A DNA stretch of 64,000 nucleotides from Chitinophagales bacterium (lineage in GTDB: Bacteria > Bacteroidota > Bacteroidia > Chitinophagales > CAIOSU01). The stretch is taken from contig JBBDNB010000001.1 in assembly GCA_040877935.1 (NCBI GenBank), forward strand, positions 1 through 64,000, written 5' to 3'. Made by a program: the position numbers and the translations under genes. The notes beneath the pieces were generated by a model. It worked only from the letters and a program-made list of their open reading frames with translations, searched no databases and was not told the DNA's origin. Shown in pieces: positions 16,862 through 25,724 of the stretch (its first letter is position 1; every line of letters starts with the position of its first letter).

Positions 16862-17197
16862 ATGAAATACAATCAAGGCGATATTGTGCTTATTCCTTAT
16901 CCATTCACTGATCTTTCCAAGACAAAACAACGCCCGGTTGTCATTATTTCCAAAAATTCGATCAACAAAGAGCATTTTATTGTAGCTAAAATTACTTCCG
17001 TTATCAGAAACGATCGGTTTAGTTATCAAATAAAGCAGGATTTTATTGATAGACCCTTAAGAAAGAAAAGTGAAGTAAGAACCAATGAATTGTTCACCGT
17101 TCATAAATCTTTAATCCTTAAGAAATTCGCTTCTTTTGATAAAACATCTTTCTTAAAATTATCAGAGTGCATTAAGGAAAACATTTCTGTAGTTTAG
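16862..17197 (+). CDS. MazF/PemK-family mRNA interferase toxin
   Basis: The 111-residue protein has the PemK/MazF signature at its N-terminus: NQGDIVLIPYPFTDLSKTKQ and RPVVIIS (R24, P25), followed by the strand pattern ending TSVIRNDRFSYQI. MazF-type toxins cleave mRNA at short sequences. The ATG at 16,862 lies just after the antitoxin stop. An in-frame TTG at 16,856 would overlap that stop but adds only two residues. Length is normal for the family. Confidence 0.86.
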   Translation: MKYNQGDIVLIPYPFTDLSKTKQRPVVIISKNSINKEHFIVAKITSVIRNDRFSYQIKQDFIDRPLRKKSEVRTNELFTVHKSLILKKFASFDKTSFLKLSECIKENISVV

Positions 17198-17335
17198 CCT
17201 CAAATATTCGCAGTGCCTATGCTTTAAATCAAATTACTTTCAGCTTAAAAATAAGCTCAATAGTTTTCATGATGCGATTTGATTCCAAAACAAGGTATTT
17301 ATTTTAAATAAGCAATTTAGAATAAATAGGTAGAT

Positions 17336-17491
17336 ATGTTTAGAAACAAACTTAAGGATTTGATCCAATGGAAGGATAAAAAGCACAGAAAGCCTTTGAT
17401 ACTAAACGGAGCAAGGCAAGTGGGCAAGTCTTGGCTGGTGAAAGAATTTGGAGCAGCACATTTTGAAAATATTGCAATACTTAACCTATAA
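17336..17491 (+). pseudogene. N-terminal stub of an AAA_14/DUF4143-type ATPase
   Basis: A 51-codon frame begins MFRNKLKDLIQWKDKK and contains a perfect Walker A, LILNGARQVGKSWLVKEFG, of the AAA_14 family. Intact members run to about 400 residues and end in DUF4143. Here the frame stops soon after, at AILNL, and no continuation is found before the next gene at 17,525. It is a truncated remnant. The surrounding 17,198-17,524 gap holds no other gene. Confidence 0.75.
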
Positions 17492-17524
17492 ACCTGAGTT
17501 CGGAAATTATTTATTGCTCAGCTC

Positions 17525-18952
17525 TTAAATATAAAACCAAGCCCAGGCCATTACAAAGGCAAAAGCTACAATTGGTGCTACAATAATTAGGAAAATCCCG
17601 CCCGGATAATAATCTTTTTGTTCGATCAATCCCGTTGCGTAGGAAATGGCATTGGAAGGCGTGGAAACCGGCAACAAAAGCGCACTGGAGCAGCAAATGG
17701 CCACAATTACCGGAGTAGCAATTCCAAAACTGGCGGGCAAAGCCACACTCAATGGCACTAAAATAGAAGAGGCTGCTGTATTGCTCATCACGTTGGAGGT
17801 CAGTACGCCAATAAGGCTAAATATCACCACGATAATAGCAATGGGCAATGGCCAGCCCAAAACAAATCCCATAATGATTTCTGCCAATCCCACATCTACA
17901 ATGGCAATGCCCATTGCCAATCCTCCTGCAACCAACATTAAGGTGTCCCAAGGCAATGTGCGCACACTTTCTGCACTTACTACCTGGGTGAGGGTCAGCA
18001 GCACAATCGGTACTGCGGAAGTTGCGGCAATTGGCACTCCGTGCAAGGGTTCGCTAAGCCAGAGTAAAACCGTAACAACAAGCGTAATCAATACCGCCAT
18101 GCGCTTTTTGGGATTTACATCATTTTCGATTTTTGTCAAACTGCTCGTATCAATTTCAATATCCGAAAGCTTAAAGCGCTTGGTCAGAAATTTCCAAAAC
18201 AGAAAAACCAATAAAATTGCAGTAGGAAAACCCACGGCCATCCACTCAATGAATGTAATATTGATGCCGATTTCCTGCAAAGCCCCAATGGCAATGGCAT
18301 TTGGTGTACTCCCAATAATAGTCCCTACACCGCCCACAGATGCTGCTGCGGGAATGCCCGTGAGCAGGGCAATGGAATAGGGAGAGGATTTTCCAAGATT
18401 TTTCACCAATGGCACAATGGACGAAATCATCATGGCAGTAGTGGCCGTATTGCTCATCACCATGCTGGCAAATGCCGTGGTGTACATCAGTCCCAGCAAT
18501 AATTTTTCAGGATTTCCGCCAAATCGCTTTACCGTAAATCGAAACAATTCCCTGTCCAAACCCACCAAGCTCATTCCTTTTGCAAGAAAAAACCCACCGA
18601 GCAGCAACCAAATTACGCTACTGGTCCAGGTGCCGATGTATTTATCTACAGGACTGCTTTCTGTCAATAAAAAATCTGTACCAAAGCCAAAGGCGAGCAT
18701 GGCAATGAGGAAAATACCAACGGCAAAAGGCGGAATAGATTCGGTAATCCATAGCCCTATCGCCAAAATGGTGAGGAAAAAAACATAATCCACCGCATCG
18801 CCATAGCCAAGCGAGCGGAAAAAATAGGCGATGATTAACGCAATGATAAAATTACCCGTGAAAGTAGAGGTGTTGAAAACCAAATCTAATTTCAGTCGCT
18901 TGTAAATTTTGATTGCGGCATTGCGCGAATCATTTATAAATGGATATTGCAT
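17525..18952 (-). CDS. SLC13/DASS-family sodium:anion symporter
   Basis: The 475-residue integral membrane protein has about a dozen hydrophobic segments. It carries the two SNT motifs that form the ion and substrate site in the divalent anion:sodium symporter family: VMSNTATTAMM around residues 166-175 and SNVMSNTAASSILVP around 387-400. The paired P-rich hairpins (GTIIGSTPNAIAIG, VSTPSNAISYATG) fit the same fold. Family substrates are dicarboxylates, sulfate or related anions; I cannot tell which from the sequence. It is monocistronic, and its 3' end abuts the ATPase stub. Confidence 0.88.
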   Translation of the reverse strand: MQYPFINDSRNAAIKIYKRLKLDLVFNTSTFTGNFIIALIIAYFFRSLGYGDAVDYVFFLTILAIGLWITESIPPFAVGIFLIAMLAFGFGTDFLLTESSPVDKYIGTWTSSVIWLLLGGFFLAKGMSLVGLDRELFRFTVKRFGGNPEKLLLGLMYTTAFASMVMSNTATTAMMISSIVPLVKNLGKSSPYSIALLTGIPAAASVGGVGTIIGSTPNAIAIGALQEIGINITFIEWMAVGFPTAILLVFLFWKFLTKRFKLSDIEIDTSSLTKIENDVNPKKRMAVLITLVVTVLLWLSEPLHGVPIAATSAVPIVLLTLTQVVSAESVRTLPWDTLMLVAGGLAMGIAIVDVGLAEIIMGFVLGWPLPIAIIVVIFSLIGVLTSNVMSNTAASSILVPLSVALPASFGIATPVIVAICCSSALLLPVSTPSNAISYATGLIEQKDYYPGGIFLIIVAPIVAFAFVMAWAWFYI

Positions 18953-19171
18953 GTTTTAAGATTAAGTGGCCATAAATTTACCCATAGCTATGTTTTTAAC
19001 AATCTTTGGCTATCATAAAATTAAAGTGCTAGTTTTTTTTCATTTTTTTGTCGGCTAAAGATAGGCCAACTCTGAATTTGTAAAAGTTTTTTTGAAAAAT
19101 TAAACACTTGCTTATTCTTTTCTTCCGATATAATTTTAACATTGGAATTACTTTAGCAAATAAATTTTCAC

Positions 19172-21166
19172 TTGGTATTACTCAAAAACCATATCATTTT
19201 ATTGAGCATTGCTTTTTTGGCACTATTCCAAATTCAAGATGCCAATGCGCAGAATACTGAACGCTTCCAAGGAAAGTACACGCTACAAAGTGGAATTGAA
19301 GGACAGGTGGATTTTCAATTTTTTATTGCAGACGATGATACCGTAAAGCAAGGTGATTTTCAATTTCAAAGCAATCCGCAATTGCAGGAAAATGACAGCC
19401 TAAGGGAAAGCAAGCGTATTTCTGGCCAATATAGCAAGGGAATGAAAAATGGCCAATGGACTTACAGCTCTAAACTTTTAAAGACAGATGCCCAATCAAC
19501 TTTTGATGGATATAATGTGGTTTACAAAACCAATGGCAGGGAATATTTTGTAAGTGGGCAATTTAAAGATGGGAAAGCGGAGGGCAAATGGCAATTTCTG
19601 CTTCAGAAAATAATAGACTCCCAGCCAGCGGATACTTTGTTTTTTGCCCAAACGAATTTTAAGGCAGGAGCCATTTCTGGCAATTTCAATGCTTTTAATG
19701 ACTCAATGCGCATTATCGGTCAAATAGACGACAAAGGCCTGGTGGACGGAACATGGGTATTTTCACACAGCAATGATTTAGCAGAACACAGGGTTTACGA
19801 GCATGGGGTTTTCACAAAGCATTATTTTATATTGGACAAAGACACCCTGCCCATGGAGCATGTGGGGCTAGATACTTCCTTGGGAAATTCCAATGAAAAA
19901 TGGGAAGAACTTCAGGTGAGCGCCACGTATTTTCAAATTATATACCACACCAATTTTGGAGTAAAAAATTCAGACAGTAAAGTATTGGAATCTGAAAAAG
20001 CGCTGACTTATATAGAAAATGCCAATGGGTTTTTGAAAGATGCGCTGTTTGCATTTTCAGATCATGGGGATTTGAAAATATGGGAAATGCTTTCGGGTAG
20101 CGAAGCGCTTCAAAATGCAAGGCTAAAAATCAGGAAATTTCCATTTAGCGCAAAAGAAAAAAGCACGCTGAAAGACTTGGCACATCTACTAGAAAGCACC
20201 AGGGATATGCTTGATAGCTATTTTGAAGATGCACAAATAGATGTGAGTAAAAACTCCTATGAGGAAATAGCTTTTTATTTTGAAATCATGCGGATATACG
20301 CTGCGCAAATTGATAAAATCCATCCTTTTGTAAAGCAAATTTCACGACCCGAATTTGAGTACATCAATCGCGATGAAATTTTAAGCGAATTAGCTCCAGA
20401 AATAAAATACCCAGATGAAGTGAGCTATTTGTTCAAGAACAAGAGCAACTCAAAAAACCATGATTTTCCAGAGGACTTAAAAAAGGAAAACAACGCACCT
20501 AATGCCTTGGTCGGCCATTTAAAATTCATAAGAAAGGATCTGGTAGAAATTGATAAGGAAACAGCCAAGATTTTAGGCAAATACAAAAAGGAAAGTTTGC
20601 TTTCTGAAAAGGAACAATACTTGGTAGAAAAGAAAGACAGCCTTTTGGATTTGTATGGAAAAACAGAAACGGATGAAAGTTTCAATATTTATCACAAATT
20701 AATTGCTGGCAAAGTGAAAGCATATGTTCAAAAAGAATTTGAGACCTATGCCAGCTTAGAATTGGAACAGAAAATCGACACCATTTCAGATATTACCGAT
20801 TGTTTTAGCCAAATGATATCAAGCTATTTCTCGATAGAGCAATTTCCCTCTAAACTAGAGGCCCTGGATGAAGCCTATACCCGTGTAGTATGGAATCCAT
20901 ACACATATACGGATATGGAAGAGCGGATGAAGGAAAGGCTGTACAAAGCTTTTGAGAATGATCTGTTTCCCTATTTTTTGGAAGAACTTTCAGCTTCGAT
21001 CAATTGTGCGAAAATCAACGAAAAAATAGAGTTTTTTGATTTGTTGCATGACAGAATGCTGGAGCTGAGGGAGCAAGACACAAAAACCATAGAAAGACAG
21101 CTAAGAAGAACAGGTTCGATAGAAGAAATAATGCAGATTTTATCCATTAAAAACAGGAAGGATTAA
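19172..21166 (+). CDS. secreted protein with MORN-like repeats, function unknown
   Basis: The 664-residue protein begins with a signal peptide (LLSIAFLALFQIQDANAQ). No ATG exists upstream in frame, because a stop lies at 19,154-19,156, so TTG at 19,172 is the likely start. Residues about 30-220 contain MORN/YwqK-type repeats such as GQYSKGMKNGQWTY, GQFKDGKAEGKWQF and GLVDGTWVF. The remaining 400 residues are helical and charged without a known domain. It is followed after 4 bases by a DUF2490 gene and then by a MORN gene, so the three probably form an envelope-related operon. Confidence 0.65.
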   Translation: MVLLKNHIILLSIAFLALFQIQDANAQNTERFQGKYTLQSGIEGQVDFQFFIADDDTVKQGDFQFQSNPQLQENDSLRESKRISGQYSKGMKNGQWTYSSKLLKTDAQSTFDGYNVVYKTNGREYFVSGQFKDGKAEGKWQFLLQKIIDSQPADTLFFAQTNFKAGAISGNFNAFNDSMRIIGQIDDKGLVDGTWVFSHSNDLAEHRVYEHGVFTKHYFILDKDTLPMEHVGLDTSLGNSNEKWEELQVSATYFQIIYHTNFGVKNSDSKVLESEKALTYIENANGFLKDALFAFSDHGDLKIWEMLSGSEALQNARLKIRKFPFSAKEKSTLKDLAHLLESTRDMLDSYFEDAQIDVSKNSYEEIAFYFEIMRIYAAQIDKIHPFVKQISRPEFEYINRDEILSELAPEIKYPDEVSYLFKNKSNSKNHDFPEDLKKENNAPNALVGHLKFIRKDLVEIDKETAKILGKYKKESLLSEKEQYLVEKKDSLLDLYGKTETDESFNIYHKLIAGKVKAYVQKEFETYASLELEQKIDTISDITDCFSQMISSYFSIEQFPSKLEALDEAYTRVVWNPYTYTDMEERMKERLYKAFENDLFPYFLEELSASINCAKINEKIEFFDLLHDRMLELREQDTKTIERQLRRTGSIEEIMQILSIKNRKD

Positions 21167-21170
21167 AAGT

Positions 21171-21989
21171 ATGCCCAAATATAAATTCACATATACGGCA
21201 TTGCTTTTGATATTATTGGGCTTTTGCCAAGAAATAAATGCGCAAAGGCCTGATAGGTCGCAAACCCAAAAGGCCAGTACTGCACTTTGGCTGGGTTCTT
21301 ATGCCAATTTTAGATTGTCTAAAAAACTCTTTTGGGCAGGTGAATTGCACTACAGAAGGCAAGAGCACAACAATATTCCTTTTTTGGGTAGGGATGGCCA
21401 AATTTACAATAGGCACGGTATAAAATATTTATTCAATTCAAACCTAAGTACTACAGTAGGTGGTGTGCTGCGCTTGAATTTTACACCAGAACCGGGAAAT
21501 GAAAATCTAAGGACCTTAGTATTAGAACCGAGAATTTGGTATGAGTTTGTTTTTGCCATGCCTGCCATTAATCGTTTTAGGATTTATCACCGGATTAGGA
21601 TAGAGCACCGCTGGAACAGGTCTAACAAGATTGGGGCGGATTTTACATTTAGAAATAGGTTTCGCTATAAGTTTTATATGAAAATCCCCATCAACAATCC
21701 TAAGTTGATACCAGGAACATTTTATTTCAGCCCAGATGTCGAGTTGATTATGCAGAGCGGAAAAACCGTTGTTGATAGTCCGCTTGAGGATTTACGCTTG
21801 TTCCCTCATGTTGGCTATATTGCCAGCCCAAAACTGGCCTATTCCCTTGGGATAATGTACACAACTGGTCAAACCCTTGATGCCGGCTATGAATATAGGG
21901 CAAGATGGATAATTAGAGCAAATGTCTATATTTCCTTGGATTTTAGAAAGTTCAAGGAAAAAATACCGGAGATCAATATTATGGACTAA
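21171..21989 (+). CDS. DUF2490 family outer-membrane-associated protein
   Basis: The 272-residue protein has an N-terminal signal peptide (LLLILLGFCQEINAQ). Alternating aromatic and polar residues over the rest, with repeated strands such as WYEFVFAM, FRIYHRIRIEHRW and RFRYKFYMKIPI, are typical of DUF2490. This family is predicted to form a small beta-barrel in Bacteroidota. The start ATG lies 4 bases after the preceding stop, so the two genes are cotranscribed. Function is unknown. Confidence 0.75.
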   Translation: MPKYKFTYTALLLILLGFCQEINAQRPDRSQTQKASTALWLGSYANFRLSKKLFWAGELHYRRQEHNNIPFLGRDGQIYNRHGIKYLFNSNLSTTVGGVLRLNFTPEPGNENLRTLVLEPRIWYEFVFAMPAINRFRIYHRIRIEHRWNRSNKIGADFTFRNRFRYKFYMKIPINNPKLIPGTFYFSPDVELIMQSGKTVVDSPLEDLRLFPHVGYIASPKLAYSLGIMYTTGQTLDAGYEYRARWIIRANVYISLDFRKFKEKIPEINIMD

Positions 21990-22048
21990 GCTATTTCGAT
22001 GCTATTTTAGCTTTCTAATTGCACAATACTTTTAATCACTAATAATAT

Positions 22049-22942
22049 ATGTCTCTCAATAATTACAGATTTTCCTCAGCAATAATTTTTATAGGCTTGT
22101 TGCTGCTATTGCTCGCCCTGTTTTTTTGGGCATTTTTTAATGGAAAGAAACACAAAAAAGAGTTGAAGGAATTGAAATCCGATGTCAGCGCCATTGAATC
22201 GGAGAAAGATATTCTGGCCAAAATAATTGCCATTGATGGGAAATTGATATTGGAAGAAAACTATGAGTCCGCCCAGAAAGAATACCAAGATTTGTTAGCA
22301 GATGTATCAAGCAATGAATTATCTCAAAAATTGGAAAGCAGAATAGAAAAATCCAAAAAGAATATTTCCATTGCCAAGGAAATGGATGCCAATTCCGAGA
22401 ATACGATTCCACAATCGGTGCTGCGTGTAAAAAATGAGCGGATCAACTCCCTGGAAGCAGACTTGGAAAAACTCAAAAACCAATACAATAGCAAAACGGA
22501 TTCTTTTAAATCTGCACTTTCAAGCGCAAAAGCATCACTCAAGCAAAAGGAAAAAGCACTGAACCGCAAGGAAAAAATTCAGGTTTTGACCTTTCAAAGC
22601 ATCAAGGGAACTACCGTTAACTATTTGGGCGAGGTAAGCAATGGAAAAGCCAATGGTGGCGGTGTGGGAATATGGACCACGGGAAGCATCTATCGCGGAG
22701 ATTGGGAAGACAATTTAAGGCATGGACAAGGTACCTTTGAATGGGCCGATGGTGAGAAATACGAAGGCGAGTACAAAAAGGGAAAACGGGATGGCGAAGG
22801 CACTTATCACTGGCCCAGCGGTGAGCGCTACGAAGGTGCTTGGGAAGACGACCGTAGAAATGGCTTTGGAAAACTCTTTGACAAAAACGGGAACATCCGC
22901 TACGAAGGCCAATGGAAAGACGATAAGCCGGTGGATAAATAG
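22049..22942 (+). CDS. membrane-anchored coiled-coil protein with C-terminal MORN repeats
   Basis: The 297-residue protein has one transmembrane helix (residues about 10-30, AIIFIGLLLLLLALFFWAFF). A coiled-coil follows to about residue 180, with heptads in SLEADLEKLKNQYNSK and SALSSAKASLKQKEK. At least three MORN repeats come next: YRGDWEDNLRHGQGTFEW, YEGEYKKGKRDGEGTYHW and YEGAWEDDRRNGFGKLF, plus a partial last one. MORN repeats in bacteria usually scaffold at the membrane. It closes a run of three envelope genes and is followed by a terminator-like hairpin. Confidence 0.78.
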   Translation: MSLNNYRFSSAIIFIGLLLLLLALFFWAFFNGKKHKKELKELKSDVSAIESEKDILAKIIAIDGKLILEENYESAQKEYQDLLADVSSNELSQKLESRIEKSKKNISIAKEMDANSENTIPQSVLRVKNERINSLEADLEKLKNQYNSKTDSFKSALSSAKASLKQKEKALNRKEKIQVLTFQSIKGTTVNYLGEVSNGKANGGGVGIWTTGSIYRGDWEDNLRHGQGTFEWADGEKYEGEYKKGKRDGEGTYHWPSGERYEGAWEDDRRNGFGKLFDKNGNIRYEGQWKDDKPVDK

Positions 22943-22973
22943 TGCTAATGCAGATAGCCCAAAACATGAAATT

Positions 22974-22991
22974 TGTAGATCGTACTCTACA
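22974..22991 (+). other. short hairpin downstream of the MORN gene
   Basis: The arms TGTAGA and TCTACA pair around a 6-base loop. It lies 17 bases before a second, related hairpin (23,008-23,023), and both share the TTGTAGA arm. There is no T-tract, so it is probably not a terminator alone. Confidence 0.4.
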
Positions 22992-23007
22992 TATTTTATG
23001 GTAATTT

Positions 23008-23029
23008 GTAGAATACATTCTACTTTTTT
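23008..23029 (+). terminator. probable intrinsic terminator after the MORN gene operon
   Basis: The arms GTAGAAT and ATTCTAC pair, though the loop is only 2 bases so the top pairs may open. Six T residues follow. It is positioned 65 bases after the MORN gene stop and before the antiporter gene. Confidence 0.55.
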
Positions 23030-23164
23030 AATAAAAATAGCATCTTCCGTTAAGCTTAAATGGCTTGTATATATACCCATATTATGGATTGGAGTCATGT
23101 TGTGAATGCACCTCAATAAAATACTCTGAACATTCAAAGCCCAAGTTTTGTATTTTAGCAAAAT

Positions 23165-25165
23165 ATGGAAATACCTATACTCAAAGAAATTGTAATTATA
23201 CTGTCGCTGTCAGTATTGCTGATATTAATATTTCAGCGTCTTAAACTACCTTCTATTTTGGGGCTTTTATTGGCTGGAATGGTAGCCGGTCCATATGGTC
23301 TGAGCCTTGTAAAAGCATCACATGAAGTAGAAATGCTTTCTGAAATTGGCGTGATTTTCCTGCTTTTTGTTATTGGTATTGAGTTCTCGCTCAAAGGCCT
23401 TATGGCCATAAAAAAAACGGTGCTGCTCGGTGGCTTTGTGCAGGTATTTGGTACTATAGCAGCCGTATTTGGAATAGCTTCTGCATTGGGCCTTTCCTGG
23501 AACGAAGCTTTGTTCCTCGGCTTTTTGCTTTCGCTTAGTAGTACCGCCATTGTTTTGAAACTCCTGCAAAGCAAAGGAGAGCTCACTACACCAAATGGAC
23601 GGATTGCAATTGGTATTCTGATCTTTCAGGATGTAATTGTAGTGCCTATGATGCTGGTGGCCCCAATGCTCACAGACCAATCGGGCAATGTTGCAATGGA
23701 GTTAATAATGATGGCTGTAAAAGTAATTGTGGTTATCGCAATTGTGGTTTTAATGGCGCGATATGTGGTTCCTAAAACCCTGGAAATGGTAGTAAAAACC
23801 CGCAGCCAGGAATTGTTTATTCTCACTATAATCGTACTTTGTTTTGCCACAGCCTGGCTCACTTCAGTTGCCGGATTGTCACTGGCACTTGGTGCATTTT
23901 TTGCCGGGCTGGTTATTTCCGAATCGGATTACAGCCATCAGGCCACAGCCAATATTTTGCCTTTCCGTGAAATATTTATCAGCTTCTTTTTTGTATCGAT
24001 AGGCATGTTGCTGAATATTGGATTTTTTCTCGAAAACATCCACTGGATTGTCCTGCTAACATTGGCTGTAATACTACTTAAATCTATCATTGTAGGCCTG
24101 GCAGCCTTTGTTTTGCGCTACGATGCCAAGACCATTCTGATATCTGCATTTACCCTGTTTCAGGTCGGTGAATTTGCCTTTTTGCTTTCTACAACTGGTT
24201 TAAAATATAATTTGATTACCGATGACCTGTACCAATATTTTTTGGCCACTTCTATTTTGTCAATGGCCATAACGCCCTTTGTTTACAATAAATCATCCGA
24301 ACTGGCAGCATGGTTTTTGCGCGCGCCTTTAACCTCAAAAATCGGCCAAAAATTAGGCAATAGTGATAAAATAAAAGCTTCTGAAGAATTTGAACCAGAA
24401 ACATTAAAAGATCACTTGATTATTATCGGCTATGGTTTGAATGGAAAAAATCTATCTCGTGCTGCAAACAGTGCAAATATTCCCTATGTGATCATTGAGC
24501 TCAATCCTGAAACTACTCAGGAAATGAAAATAAAAGGGGAGCCTATCGTTTATGGGGATGCTCGCCAACATGCTATTTTACATCATGTTCATGCGCATGA
24601 AGCACGGGTTGCCGTAGTGGCTATTTCAGACCCGGAGGCCACAAAAGCAGTTGTGGGTCAATTGCGGCTTTTGAGCAAAAGTATTTATATCATTGTCCGA
24701 ACGCGCTACATCAAGGAAATGGAAGAATTGACACGACTCGGTGCGAATGAAGTAATCCCCGAAGAATTTGAAACTTCCATAGAGATTTTCTCAAGAGTGC
24801 TGAAAAAATACCTGGTTACCGAGCATAAAGTCCGGGCTTTTGTAGATCACATCCGCTCACAGAACTACGACCTGCTGATCAATCAGGATCAAAGCAAGGC
24901 CACACCCGAAAGCCTGTTTTTTGATATTCCAAAAATTGATATTGCCAGTTTAAGGGTAGAGCAAGAGAACAACAAGATTGTAGGCAAATCCTTTATTGAA
25001 TCAAATTTGCGCAGAAATTTTGGAATTACAGTTTTAGCCATTAAGCGGGGTAATGACTATATTCCGCAACCCGAACCGGATGAAAAAGTAAAACAGGATG
25101 ATGTTTTATTTGTGTTTGGCAAAACAGAGGACATTCACAAATTTGACGAATATTTGAAAATATAG
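23165..25165 (+). CDS. CPA2-family monovalent cation:proton antiporter with RCK domains (KefB-like)
   Basis: The 666-residue protein has an N-terminal Na+/H+ exchanger membrane domain (residues about 5-380). Its landmarks are FLLFVIGIEFSLKGL, SLSSTAIVLKLL, FQDVIVVPMML and LSLALGAFFAGLVISES. A TrkA-N/RCK domain starts at about residue 416 with HLIIIGYGLNGKNLSRAANS, the Rossmann glycine motif. A TrkA-C domain covers about 575-665. This layout is that of KefB/KefC-like K+/H+ antiporters or ligand-gated Na+/H+ antiporters. The transported cation and the RCK ligand are not resolved by sequence. It is monocistronic. Confidence 0.88.
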   Translation: MEIPILKEIVIILSLSVLLILIFQRLKLPSILGLLLAGMVAGPYGLSLVKASHEVEMLSEIGVIFLLFVIGIEFSLKGLMAIKKTVLLGGFVQVFGTIAAVFGIASALGLSWNEALFLGFLLSLSSTAIVLKLLQSKGELTTPNGRIAIGILIFQDVIVVPMMLVAPMLTDQSGNVAMELIMMAVKVIVVIAIVVLMARYVVPKTLEMVVKTRSQELFILTIIVLCFATAWLTSVAGLSLALGAFFAGLVISESDYSHQATANILPFREIFISFFFVSIGMLLNIGFFLENIHWIVLLTLAVILLKSIIVGLAAFVLRYDAKTILISAFTLFQVGEFAFLLSTTGLKYNLITDDLYQYFLATSILSMAITPFVYNKSSELAAWFLRAPLTSKIGQKLGNSDKIKASEEFEPETLKDHLIIIGYGLNGKNLSRAANSANIPYVIIELNPETTQEMKIKGEPIVYGDARQHAILHHVHAHEARVAVVAISDPEATKAVVGQLRLLSKSIYIIVRTRYIKEMEELTRLGANEVIPEEFETSIEIFSRVLKKYLVTEHKVRAFVDHIRSQNYDLLINQDQSKATPESLFFDIPKIDIASLRVEQENNKIVGKSFIESNLRRNFGITVLAIKRGNDYIPQPEPDEKVKQDDVLFVFGKTEDIHKFDEYLKI

Positions 25166-25341
25166 TGCGTTTGAAGCTTTAACCTGAGTTCGATAAGTAT
25201 TTAAGAGCTCAAATTTTTAGCATTTGATTCGTACAACTTTTAAAAACCATGTATTTTGAGCAGGTATTTAAACCCGCTTTATGCATTTGAATAGCGATTG
25301 CATGATTTGACGAATGAAAATCATCACTTTATATTTAAACA

Positions 25342-25704
25342 GTGAATATCAGCAAATTAATAAAAAGTTTTGGCTATGCTTCAAAAGGCATTTATGCTGC
25401 GCTGAGTCAACAAAATATGCGGGGACATGTCTTGGCTGTAATTGTCGTTGTTGTAGTGGGTTGGCATTTTAGTATCAGTAAAACAGAATGGCTGATTATC
25501 GTTTTAATTTGTACATTGGTAATAAGCTTAGAAATGATCAATTCTGCATTGGAAACATTGGCAGATGCTTTTCACCCGGATCAAAACCCATTAGTGGGTA
25601 AGGCAAAGGATATAGCGGCAGGTGCAGTTTTACTGGCAGCAATTGCAGCTTTAATTATTGCTGGCATTATATTTGGAAATAGAATTCCTGAATTTTTTTA
25701 TTAG
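25342..25704 (+). CDS. dgkA: diacylglycerol kinase family protein (DgkA, undecaprenol kinase type)
   Basis: The 120-residue membrane protein has three hydrophobic helices and the family signature LEMINSALETLADAFHP, which contains the catalytic Glu/Asn positions. The N-terminal SFGYASKGIYAALSQQNMR segment is also typical. Small prokaryotic kinases of this fold phosphorylate diacylglycerol or undecaprenol; the Bacteroidota forms resemble the latter type. The start is the GTG at 25,342; no better ATG is available. It lies 20 bases before the DUF4412 gene and may be cotranscribed with it. Confidence 0.85.
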   Translation: MNISKLIKSFGYASKGIYAALSQQNMRGHVLAVIVVVVVGWHFSISKTEWLIIVLICTLVISLEMINSALETLADAFHPDQNPLVGKAKDIAAGAVLLAAIAALIIAGIIFGNRIPEFFY

Positions 25705-25724
25705 CTAAAAATAAAAACCACCCC

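Noticed and set aside
15544-17197. prophage
   Set aside because: A KilA-N protein and a MazF module alone do not make a prophage, and no integrase, portal, capsid or tail genes were seen.
17646-18380. 244-residue open frame antisense to the transporter gene
   Set aside because: It lies opposite a clear SLC13 gene, has low-complexity composition and no domain. It is a shadow of the real gene.
22617-23161. minus-strand frames overlapping the MORN gene
   Set aside because: The overlapping frames mirror the repeated MORN codons and show no protein family.
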